Below, piece by piece: positions 33,688 to 46,500 of a DNA stretch of 64,000 nt. Both the position numbers and the translations under genes were made by a program. The stretch is from Alnus glutinosa (Eukaryota; Streptophyta; Magnoliopsida; Fagales; Betulaceae), in contig NC_084886.1 of assembly GCF_958979055.1 (NCBI RefSeq), positions 8,067,154 to 8,131,153 on the forward strand. Reading direction: 5' to 3'. The notes beneath the pieces are model-generated. The model saw only the letters and a program-made list of their open reading frames with translations. It was not told where the DNA came from and ran no database searches. Numbering within the stretch: the stretch's first letter is position 1; every line of letters starts with the position of its first letter.

Positions 33688-34507
33688 AAGATTTTATTGT
33701 TTCTGCCATCTACTATAGCTAAGAGTTGAGTTTACATACACTGCTGGGGATTGATCCCATCACTCTTCAACAAATCCACAAATCCAAAATATCCACCTTG
33801 CCTAGATCAATACTCTAGAGTCTAACATATGGAATTGGCCCAATTGGGCTCCCTCCCCATCTGACCATTTTTACAGGAGTTGTGATTATAAGTGGTTATC
33901 TAATCACAACTCTATGTAAAAACTGTGAAAACAAACAAAAATATCCTCGGCAAAATATATTAACTTCCATATAACCTGATGACTTAAGCTCACCAACTAG
34001 CCAACTAGCCAACTAGGTGATGCTCTCAGCTGGCTCAATTTTTAATTAGCTAGCCCTACTTAAATTACTAGCAATCCATGCTGAATTTTAATCGAAATTT
34101 CACCCTAAACACATATATACATTCTTTCCTCAATGCCAATTTTTTTTTTTTCTAATTTTTTTTTAAAAAAATTAATTTAATTTAATTTAACCTTTTTTAT
34201 TTTTTATTTTTTACATCAACCATTTCCGTGCAGCACCAAAATGGTAAAACTAAAAAGTGAAAACCCTAGTAAAAGACTTTGAAACACAAGTTACAACCCG
34301 TGGACGCAGCGCCAAATTGGTAAAATTTCATTTCTGCCACTGCTTCACTCGGCGCCCGACATCGCCCCGCTTATTTAATTCCCCACCCGCTTCAAAATCC
34401 CTCCCTTCACGCCTCTCCGATTTTCACTACAAAGCGGGAAAACTCGAAGGAAAAGAAAGCGATGTACTTATATTATTGGTAGTAGTATTAGGTATCTAGT
34501 GTTGGAA
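33688..34507. other. Upstream region of importin-9
   Basis: No gene. T/A-rich runs lie at 34140-34220. The 250 bp just before the start codon are richer in C (for example CACCCGCTTCAAAATCCCTC) and probably hold the promoter and 5' leader. No convincing TATA box is visible. Confidence 0.4.
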
Positions 34508-37500
34508 ATGGCGAATGTAATTGATCAAGATCAGCAATGGCTGCTCAACTGCTTGTCCGCCACTCTCGACCCCAACCACGAGGTCCGCACCTTCGCTGAA
34601 GCTTCCCTTAATCAGGCCTCTCTTCAACCAGGTTTCATTTTCTTCTCTATTTCTCTGAGAACCTTGTATGCTGCTCATAAATCGGCACTTGTATTAACTG
34701 TGTCAACATTGATCTTCCTCGGTGTAATTTTGCTGGTATTAATTAAATCAAGTTTGGCTTCAAGAAGTATGTCCTATGTGGTGTATGTCTCATATTCATT
34801 TCAGTCTTTTTACTGAGAAGGTCGGATTTTGACATATCCAATTCTGGTTTGTGGATTTCCTGATTGTGTTGGATGCTGCTGCGTGGTCTGTTTAAGTCGT
34901 GTGTTTTTTTTTTTTTTAGCTTGAATTAGGTGTTTGAGATCGAGAATAGGCAATAGGTGGTTGAGATGGATTATTAGGTCTGCCCTAGGAAGTTTGTCTG
35001 TTCTGTAGAGCTTAAGTGTATCATATCATCATTAATTGGAGCCCGATAAGGCAGAATGCTGAATATGAGGGGTACAATCGGGTTCAAACTGGGAAGAGAT
35101 TCTGAGGTTTCTGAGGATGTGCCCAACGTAGCGGCTGTTTCTCCTCAAAAGCTAAGTGCATGATTGGAGGAATTACACTTACAAAATAGTACATAATTGG
35201 AGAAATAACGCAGAGAATGGCTGAGTTGTTAGGAATGTAACGATAGTCTATCTAGGTGGTGAATCTTTTACTGATAAATAGATGTCATGTTTTAGGAAAG
35301 CTCTTTGCTTTTGAGTCCCAATGACGTTCATAGTGAACTTATGGGCATGAGTGACTGAGAGATGAGGAGGTACATTCTATAGATTATCAGTCAATTAAAT
35401 ATTTGGTTTTATTTACCAAAAGAGGTTGAGATTGAAGGCAGGGACAAGATAAATGCTAAAAGTGCATAGGGAGGGAGAGGTTGAAGGATTTTTTATTTTT
35501 TTTGATAAGTAAAAAAATTTTATAAAAAAACGTAAGGCACCCCTAAGTATACAGGAAGTATACACAAAAACAACTAAAGCAGCCCACAACAATAAAAAAA
35601 ATCCAAGAATCCCTCAAATGCCTAAGCCTTCAAACCCAAACCCGCAAGGAACTCTCAACACTAAAACAAGTGAGCCTTGCCTTTCCTGTGCCGGGAGGAC
35701 GCACTTGAATTGCAGTAGTTAATGGAGCTTACCATATTCAACAGCTCCCTCCTACCTTTGGTCTTTGGATGCACAACTTTAACTCCCTAATGGAAGTTCT
35801 CTTCAATGGCATCCAGAACCGCCAAAGACGGATCCACATCCTCATCACTATCCAACTTCCAATCCAAGGCTATGTCGGGAGGTAAAACACCCAAAGGGTA
35901 AGAGGAATCTACATCCTCTCCATCTCAAACCTTGTCGCCTTGCTCCCACACAACCACCTCCCCAGACGAATCAAAACCTACTGGCCGCTTATGAGATTGG
36001 GTCAAACCATTCATCCTGAAATCCTCACCTTTTACGGCGGTTGGAGTGACGCAACCATCCAAAGGGGAGGGAGCCCTTACCACCCCATCTTCCTTAACAA
36101 CCTTTGTCGATGCTTACACAACTATCACTTTATGCGAGAGATGAGGAGAAATAACTTACACAGCCGGGTTCGGGTTGAGAAACCCCCTCTGAAGAAAACC
36201 CCTCACGGAGTAGAAAGCAGAGGCTGAAAGGATTATGGATCAATGCAAAGACAAATCCACAATCACTTAGGATTTAATTCAATGGTTATGGTCCTTGACT
36301 TGTCAAAATAGAACGAAAGAAAAAAACAAAAACAAAGAGAGATGGTCCTTGATGGACAGCTGGACGGAGGCTGGACTGCTATAGCCGACTACAGATAATT
36401 GGTGATTAAAAATGCTGTTGTTTTGTTGGCCCAAAAAGGGACTCTTGAGTTGAGTATTAAGTTATTTTTGATAATCTCTAGAAGTGCTATATGTTTTTTC
36501 TTTTTATTTATTTATTTATTTCATGGGTTCAAAATGTAGAAGCTTGTATTGCTTTATGGAGAAATTGGGTGTACTGTTAAAAGAAGAAAACAATGCATAT
36601 TATGTCAAGATTTAAGCTGCTCAAAGTTACCACAAAATTTCTGTGAAGCTATCATGCAATGGCAGCCATTGCACTTAAGAAATATTTTTGCTGAAGGTAC
36701 TAACTAAAATTGATCTTTAATAGCTAATATTGTCTTGAAACCTTATAGTCCTAATTTTGACCGTTTAGAGAGTAATGCAATGTAATCTTTCTGGTAGTTG
36801 TATTGCTACATTTTCACATGGGGTATGCCTTGGGCTTATTATTGCTTTATGCATATACAATATCTTGTTTGCCATTTTTCTATCCTTGATTCTAGTTTCC
36901 GACAATCGTAGGTGGTTGTCATGCCCATCGAACAGTCATTTACATTCTTTTTCTGCTTTTCTGGTAATACACGGACGGTAACTGCTGCACATAAAAACTT
37001 ACAACTTGATGATTCTATAATTTGTCCATGAAGGTTTTGGAACTGCCCTATCCAAGGTTGCTGCAAACAGGGAGCTCGCACTGGGTTTGCGACAGATATC
37101 CTTTGATTACAAATAAACTCATATAGTTACACGTATATTTTTATTTATTCATTGTCATTATTTTCTGCTTTTTCTCCTCTTACTCCCTGCTGATCAAAGA
37201 ATTATCTTGTAAGGTGTTCCATACTAGAGGTTGCACAATGATTGAGAAAAAAGCGTTTGTTTTCCATCTTGCTATTCAATTGTATATATTAGTAAAAGTA
37301 GTGTAATTGACTAATATACCCGTGTGTGGTATACTATATTATATGAACTCCCTTTAACCTTTACAACAAACTTACTCTTTGTAACATAAGGTTTAATGTA
37401 CTTCTACCTAGCTGCCATCCTTCTGAAGCAGTTCATTAAGAAACACTGGCTTCTATTGACCATCAAGATAAAAAGACCAGCATGCTTACTGAAAGCTACT

Positions 37501-40500
37501 TTTCTTGTATTGACCTTCTTGAAAATTCTCATATGTTGCATAATAATATGGCATTTTATCTTGTAAGATTTAACATACTTCTACCTAGCTGCCGTCCTTC
37601 TGAAGCAGTTCATTAAGAAACACTGGCAGGAGGGGGAGGAATCTTTTGAACATCCGGCTGTTTCAAGTGACGAAAAGGTATATATGACATTTGACATTGC
37701 TGATTGCATTTTGTAATTTTTGAGCTTTTATAAACCTTATAGTTTATTTATTTAATTTTAATCTTACTTGTACATTCCTGAAATTGTAATGCAACTCCAT
37801 GAGAAATCTAAAATTTTCCAAAATCCGGGAAGTGACCGTTCCCTCACATTTGAAGTCGAGTTTTCCATGTTTGAGAAGCTAGTGAAAACATGTTACGACC
37901 ACACCTGATATAAAATCTTAAAAAATATAAAGAATTTAAACTCTAACCATCCATAATAAAAATGATATCATAGTAATCATGACTCCAAAAACATATGAAG
38001 AATTTCAATCGACCTCCAAATACGATGGACCAATCAATCTCCTCAATATGGTTATTACAAAAATTATTCCAAGTCTGGTAAAATGTTAATTACTCAAATA
38101 CAAGAGCTCTAGCAAAAAGAAAAATCCTCAAGCATCTCCACTTGAGGCAGTTAGAAAACACAGTTTACAGAACAGCTAGTCTGAAAAGATTATAAACAAC
38201 ATATATGAGCTACAAAGCCCAGTAAGTAGAAAGTTACAACCCAAAATAATGAAGTGGGTATAGAAAGATTTTATATAATAAGCTGAAGTAGAAGCGGTAC
38301 AACTAATTCAATTGGCTAGGATGCAACAACAAATAAGTTATTATGTTTTGATAAGTAAATCATTCTCATTAGAAAGCGCAAAATGGTGCAACCCAAGTAC
38401 ACATGAAGTATACAAGAGACCCCTAATTAGGAAGAGGGAGAAGAACACAAATCCAAAAATTCTGAAAAATTAGAAAAGCAAGAAATGTTGTGAGCCGCCA
38501 CCCAAACATAAAGAGATTTGAACATAATAACTTCTAACTCTAACACTGTTCTCTCATAATCTTTGAAGTTATGAGCATTGACGTGGCCGTTTTGTGTACA
38601 AAAATATAAATAATAAAATTATCACTCGTAATAGTATGAAACCTTGTAGGATATGGCTATATTGAGGGTGTTGAACCTCAAGGACTGCGTAGGTGTTGCT
38701 ATCAAGTTTTTCAAGGTTAAATATAACTTAATTAAAAGAAGTTTGATTTTATTTTATTTATAACTAAATTAAATGCATAAAACTAAAGACATAAAAATAA
38801 AGATTTTTGTGATGAGAGAAAGAATAGGGAATGATTTCACCACTCACCGCATAACAATGGTCAATCATAAATTAACAAGGAAAATTCATACTATGCATGA
38901 TATAGGGCTCGTCTCACTCGAGTAGTCAAGAAATTACCTCTAAAGAATAAGTATAATCCATCATCGGTTGACACCGACCGTCCACCTAACCATTAAGATG
39001 CGGTACGACCTGTCTTCTCTAGGTATGAATTAGCTACGTCTTTAATAGGATACACACAATCAATGAAAAAGTTTAACCCATCTTCGGTTGGTACGAACCG
39101 CCTACCTAAATTACACTAAACTAGGGTATAGTACAATTCGTCTTCCCTAGGTATGGCCTATCTAACCCTCTTGATTATATATCAATTAAAACCGTTGTAT
39201 AACAATCATTCACATAATCACATAAAATATAAAGGATTGAGTTCAATCAATATAAAAGACTTTCTAAGACAAGATAAGAAATTCATAATGATTGAATATA
39301 AACATTAAGATCAATTCTCACAGTTATACAATCATCATGCATATAGAAAATCCCAAATTAAAATACAATGAAACCATTGTTACTTGGAAAGGGCAATGTC
39401 AACTTTTTATTATGAATTTAGCCGCTCATCGTAGTGCTGGGATGGCTTCTTGCCATGTTCTTCTCCTCTTCAACTTGTCAAGTCTTCAAAAAGAATTTCC
39501 TCTCTTGAAGCTTAGGGGTCTATTTATAGAGATTATGAGATGCTTAAAAGCCCTAGGAATCTAAGAGAAATCAGAACTTAGTCTCTTAGTCTAAGTAGGA
39601 GATTGAAAATTCAATCCAAGTAGGAAAATGATTCCAAATTTGTCCAGATCTGCGGTCTTTTATTGTGGGGCGATTTTGAGATTGTAAACGTCCGAATTAG
39701 GAAAAAACTATTTCTGACATATTTGTTTCATTTTTTAGTATCTTTTCAACGCCACCAATTTCATTGCATTCCAAGATCTGAGCAGAAAGTTCTGATCCAA
39801 ACACTGAGATGTGTGCAGAATCCAAATTTGAATCCAATCCGATTTTGACTCTTAGTGGAGAAATTTCGATTTAATCCTACCCTTGATTTGATTAAACTTA
39901 ACCACATCATATAGGTCTTCTATTATGATTGACTAAGTTTAACTATATCTTCTAGGTCTTCTCAAAGTGTGCTTTAAGCTCAAAATCAATAAAATTAATT
40001 GCATCTTTATTTAAAACCTGAAAACAATAAAATAACACAAAATCAAACAAATAACAATGTTAAGGAATTAACATATGCAAGTTAAGGGGCTTGAATGTGC
40101 GACATTCGACGCTTATCAAGCATTATTCTCTCTCAAAATGCACCACATTTAGCACAAAGGAGCCAATCTCCATGCTTTTGATCTACAACGGCTTCTCAAC
40201 TGACCTCTAAGGGAGGTGGGGGGTCTGGAACTTGTTAATGTTCAATCGTGCTCTCTTAGGGAAATAGCTATGGAGATATGTGCATGAGAGAGAGAGGTTT
40301 GGTGGAGATTTGTGGACTCTTAAGTTTGGTAGTTCGTGGGGTGGGTGATGTTCTACTGAGCCTCTTGGGACGTATGCGGTGGGGTTATGCAAGAATATTA
40401 AAAGGGGTTGGGAGAAGTTCTCTAGCCATATCCGATTTGAGGTGGGAGATGGCTCCAATGTTAGTTTCTGGCATGATCTGTAGTGTGAGGATATGGCACT

Positions 40501-43500
40501 TAAGGAAGCCTTTTTCATATTTATGTGGCATTGCTCGTCAAATGATGCTTTTGTTGCGGTTCACTTGGAGATTTCGGATGGCTCCAATCAATGGAATGTA
40601 AGTTTGCTATAGTGGCTCATGATTGGGAGGTAAATGATGCAAAAGATGACCTACATTAGTGTAGATTTATTGATGCATGTCTTTTAGTTTTCCTTTAATC
40701 TTCAATTCTTAGTTTATGCTGCTATCATATGCTGTCATAACAATTTTAGTTTTGCCCGGCGTCAGTAGATGTCTTTGCCTCGTTTTTCAGGGTGTTGTAT
40801 TTAGTTAGAGTGAGACGGGAAGGTGAAGACAAGCTTTGGTGGGTTCCCTCCAAAAGAGGTTTGTTTGCAATTAGATCCTTATATAATGTCTTGATTTGCA
40901 ATGATGGCGCTCATTTCCCTTGGAAGAGTGTTTGGCGGACTAAGATTCCTTTGATGGTGGCTTTTTTTGCTTGGTCGGCTGCCCTAGGTAAGATCCTTAC
41001 TATGGATAATATGAGGAAGCGACATGTTATCGTGGTTGATAAGTGTTGTATGTGTAAAAGGAATGGGGAGTCTGTGGACCGTCTTCCTCTCCATTGTGAG
41101 GTTGCTGGGGCTTTATGGGATTTTCTTCTGTCAATTTGGATTGTCTTGGGTTAGGCCTTGACGAGTAATTGACTTATACGCATGTTGGTGAACTGTTGGT
41201 AGCACTCGAAGTGCTGTTGTGTGGAAGATGGTGCTTTCGTGTCTGTTGTAGTGTCTATGGAGGGAAAAAAAATGATAGAAGCTTTGAGGACCGTGATTAG
41301 TTATCTTTGTATCTTTATTTTTCTTTAATTTGTATATTTTTTTTGATAAATAATGTCATATCATTGATAAGGCGTAGATGGGTGCAACCTTAGTACACTG
41401 AGAGTATACAAGAGATCTCCTAAAATGAGGAGGAAGAAGAGCATAAATTTAAGAACTTTGCAAAAGTAACAAAACTCAGGCTATGATGATCCGCTATCCA
41501 TAAATATAAAGAGTTAAAGCACAATTCTTCATAACTCCAACATCGATGTTTCTACATCTTCAAAATGCCTATCATTCCTCTCACGCCAAAGACCCTACAT
41601 TAAGCACAAATGGACTTGCTTCCAAATCGTCGTAGCTTGACCACACCCCAGCGAATCGCCCCAGCTACTCAACAAATCCAACACCCATCTTGGCATAATC
41701 CACTCCACCTCAAACAAAGTAAGAAAGTAGCTTCATAGATCTTGTGCAACATCACAATGAAGTAAGGGGTGGTCAATGGATTCCCTACTCTTCTTGCATA
41801 TACAAAACCACTCAACCGCCACAACATTTCGCCTACGCAGATTGTCATGCGTCATAATTTTTCCTAAGGTTGCGGTCCACACAAAAAAAGACATCCTCGA
41901 CAGAGCCTTAACACGCTAAATACTCTTCCAAGGAAATGAAGAACCCTCTTGGCTAGTTAACACTTTATAGAATGACTTCATTGCAAATTGCCCTCTCTTG
42001 GAAGGGCTTCAAACTAACCTGTCCTCCGCTTCATATCGAATCGGATGAGAATACAGCCGCTCATAAAAAGAAAGTACCATCATCACCTCTCAATCTTGTA
42101 CTAGGCTCGTAAAGACAACATTTCACTATGCAACTCCATCTTGAACAGACAAGTTATCTACCACCCACGCGTCTTTATATCGAGCAATGCTGAACAAATC
42201 CGGATAACATAACTTCAACGGACTATCCCCACATCATATGTCATGCCAAAACCGTACATTAGACCCAACCCCCACCTCGAAGCGCACAAAATTGGAAAAA
42301 CTTGTACAACTGCTTTTGTTTCTCCTGTGGTGATTAGTTATCATGATTTCTTTGTTCTTTTTTCTTCGTCTAACTAGGTGTTTTCTTATCTATATTCTCT
42401 ATGTACCTGGGGTGCCTTACACTTTTTGTGATATAGCGATTACTTATTAAAAAAAAAAATTGCACAAAAAGCAGGAGTGATTTCCAATGAAGGCCAATTT
42501 TAGGTTGGGGTGCCTCCATAGCATGTGCACTAGTGGGTGACATGCACACCAGATTGCCTTGTATTTGTTTGTTAACATCCCAAAGTCTACTATGATTAAC
42601 CACATCACAGAGAATTGGAGCTTGACACATTGCTTCTGTTTGTGCTATATATTTAGATGGATGACTCCTTTAAATCTGAAGGTGGCATGTCAGAATTTTT
42701 GTTTTGAATCTCAGAATAGGGTCGAATCATGTCAATTTGGTTATCATGTTGAATGAACCATTCCATGTGTGAGGTTGATCATGTGATTCTTTTGTGATAA
42801 GGGTATTGGGGAACATGAGATATGTTGATTATATTCTGATCTAAACTTTATCTGTTGTTCTGAATGAAAATATGATATTATTTTATACTGTAAATTGAGG
42901 TTTCTGATTGTAGGCTCACAGTACGGATGCAGATCAATTTGTATAAATGATACTCCCGGCAATGACATAAGTATTGCCATAATAATTTTCATGGTTGGGA
43001 AAAGTTGAATGGATATATCTGCTTGAAGGCAAATAAGTTGCTGAAAATGGCTAACCTATCCAAAGCAAAGAATATATGAAACAAGTTGCTGAAGTTAAAC
43101 AAAACGTATCTGATCTTCAATGTGGTAGAAAAATGTTAAGATTGCTGGAGGCATTTGCCCCCACCTCCTTTCTCTTTTCACGAAATAAATTAATTTGTTC
43201 CTTTCCTTGATATTTTGTAATAGTAAATTTTCTGTATTCGTTGACCATTTTTTTTTTAAAAAAATTTATTATTGTCATGCTCTTTTACATAATATGATTT
43301 TTAATATCCCCTGCTTTTGTATATATATATCTGATGAAATTATGGTTACGTTAGCAGGCAGTTATACGCAGACTTCTTTTGTTGTCATTGGATGACTCTC
43401 ATAGAAAAATTTGCACGGCAATTAGTATGGCCATGGCATCCATTGCAGTCTATGACTGGCCAGAGAATTGGCCTGACTTATTGCCATTCCTGCTGAAATT

Positions 43501-46500
43501 GATAAGTGATCAAACTAATATGAATGGTGGTGAGTCTCTCATACATTCATGTTCCACACAACCTGATGACAATGGCTCATCAGGTTTTTTGTTTTCTTCT
43601 CTCTCTCTCTCTCTTTTTATTTTTTTATTTTTATTTTTATTTTTATTTTTTTTGTGTTGGGTCTTGCATATTATATTCCTTTACTATATGGCATGAAATT
43701 TTATCCCTTTTATTTACATTGTTGAAAATTTTCCAATTAAATGGTATTAATAAAGTTTGATATAAATTTTTAGATGATTGTGAATCATTTATTCACTTGG
43801 CTGCTGTAACTGGTGGTAATGCACTCTGTGAGTGTTCAAAGAATGTCTATGAGTTTAGTTGGCCACATTGTACATTATGTTTAAAGATTTTTAAAACATC
43901 TGTCATGTGCTCCCTAGCCAGTAAAAAAGAAAATGAAAAAACCTCTAATGTGCTAGTTCTTCCTTGGACATTGCAGTTAATCCTGTCAAGCTTGCTATTT
44001 CTGAATTTACAAACATGTGGTGTGATTTGAGTTTTTGCTAGGCTTATACACTGTTTTTGAGAGTGATCTACTAATGCTATATAGGGGCTGCTTATTTTTC
44101 TCTGGATGTTTCCTGCTATTGGAAATTACTATTTTATAATTAGTTTTTATTTTATGTTAGACTAAAGCATGGAAAAATCTTAAAAGTTGGATGCAGAAAT
44201 TGTTTGATGGCATAATCACCTTCAGAGAGTGACAAGTTAGCTTGGAACAACTTAAGAAAAATAAACCAAAACACCAAAATCATACCAAATCTGAAGAAAA
44301 AAAACTTTTTTTTTTTTTTTTAATTTTTTTTTAATCTTTTGGTTTCACTCGTAGCTTTTCACAAAAACCATCGCTGCATAGCCCATCGGCGCCATCTAGC
44401 CCAGACCACACCACCCACCTGGACCACGCCACCACTGCCCAGCCCAAACAACGCCGCCACAGTCACCTACAATATCATCCATCGACTTTTAATCACCCAT
44501 AAAACTACAATATCTTTCCTTTCTTTGCTTTTTTCCCTTTGTTCTACCATTTTTAAACTGTGGGTCATCCCTGGCAAGAGGGTTCCCCGCTCCAAGGTCA
44601 AGCTAGTATTCAAAGCAATATGTTTTAGCTTTCTTGATTTTCTTACTTGTTTCTCTGGTTATGCTTTTCCTTTTGTGTACTCCCAGTGTACTAAGGGACA
44701 CCTCATGCTTTTAATGAGATTGACTTATTCCTTATAAAAAAAAAAAAGTTTCAGATAATAAAAAATCAAGCTTATAATTACAAGTTTTAGCCAAAATTCT
44801 TCCTTGCCCAGATTCCTCGTCTGCCAATAATAATAATAAAAAAAAAACCCTCAAAAAATTGCAGCAATTTCTCTTTAGGACTCCATAACGTCATTATCGA
44901 AGGAGACTTGCTAACATTTGAGATCAATAGGTTGCATCCTTACACAATCAAGCCTACCGCATGCCCAGTCAAAAAAATTACCTTTGTTGAAGCTATAGAT
45001 CTGTACAAAAAAAGTACCGGTGGTTGAGTAGCGGCAGAGGAACCTTCGACGGTGTTCTCCGGCTCTTAGCCTGAGTGGTGGTGGTGGTGTTTCAGCCTGG
45101 TGGTTTTGGTGGGGTTTTTCAAAGGTGGCGGTGGGCTTCGACCATGTTGGAGGTGGCAGCGTGGTCCAGGCTGGACGATGCCCATGGGCTCAGGCAGCGG
45201 TGGTTTTTGGAAAATCTGGTAAAAAAAATCTGAAGAGTAGAATGAAACCAAAGGATAAAGTTCAAGATTTTTTTTTTCTTCAGATTTGGTATGATATGGT
45301 GTTTTTGTTTACTTTTCTTAAGTTGTTCCAAACTGACTTGTCACCCTCTCATTGGAGGGCACAAAAGGGTGGGTTTGTGCCACAACCACATAGAAGTCGC
45401 TCTCTTTTCTTTTTAAGTTTATTGTTTTGTTTCCTTTTATGGTTCTAGACAAGGGGTGTTAGGTAGAAGATATGATTTTTGTTTAAAGCCTGGGAAGAAA
45501 CACTGTTATGCATTGCTGAAGAAATTACCAAAAAAAAAAAGGTATTGCTGAAGTCTCTTCCTGGCTTTATATGGTGTGTGTAAAACTAGTGGAAGTGATG
45601 GGAGTCAGTCAAATATATGCTGCTCCATTGCTTTCTTGATAGAGATTTGTATAGGGGCTGAAGGAGGTTGTTGAGTGTACTTTAGTTGGAAGGGTTTGTT
45701 AGGGCAGCATAGTAGTAGTGTGATGGAATTAAATCCCTCCTTGGCCATGTGGACTACTGAGAGAGGAAAAATCAAACTTTTGACCTTGTTGAGCTTTCTA
45801 GTCTCGAAATTAAATCTTTATTTTTGGATATATATATATATAAAATAAGGTAACTTATGATATGCGTTATTACCTGATTTGATTACACTTGATTTCATTC
45901 TTATTATTGTAATATGCAATAACTGTATTTCCATAATGGGTTGTATATTTTTTGTTTAAACTTGTGTAAGTGTACGAAGCAAATCATTGTGAAAAGACAA
46001 TATCCCCCCTCTTCTTTCTTCAAATCTTTCGTCTTTTGTCTTTCAACCTTCAACTTGGTATTAGAGTTGTTGTGGTTGTTTTTGTTTCTTGCTTGTGTCA
46101 CCCAGATCGATAGACTCGCATTGGGTCTGTGCTTGTTGCCACAGATAACCCACTTTCGAGATTCTTCGGTAAAGCCTGAAGCTTCTTGAGTGAATTTGTG
46201 CCACCAACGAACTAGTGTTGATTGAAACTTCCCATTCTCGATCGGTGCGGTTGCAAGAAGGGGGACTGTATGTGGGTGAGGAGGCTCAGCGAACGAATCT
46301 GAGTCAATCTTTGAAGAAGTCGTGAAGGTCTGATGTGGCGATGAGTTTTCCGGCGGTCCTGTGCAATGGTGGTGGAGGAAATACAAAACAAACTAGAAGA
46401 CTAGTGTAGTTGTATAGCCATGGAATGCCGTTTAGTTCAAACTCGAATGACAGGTTGTTCAGACGAGGCACACGAGACAGGTCGTTTAGAGCAGGCAAAA

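Noticed and set aside
40207..40518. Minus-strand open frame opposite the LINE
   Set aside because: It is a shadow of the sense-strand LINE coding sequence; the sense translation matches ORF2 motifs.
45066..45448. Open frames with His-rich and Gly-rich tracts in intron 4
   Set aside because: They come from GGTGGTGGTG repeats inside a fold-back element, with no conserved protein.
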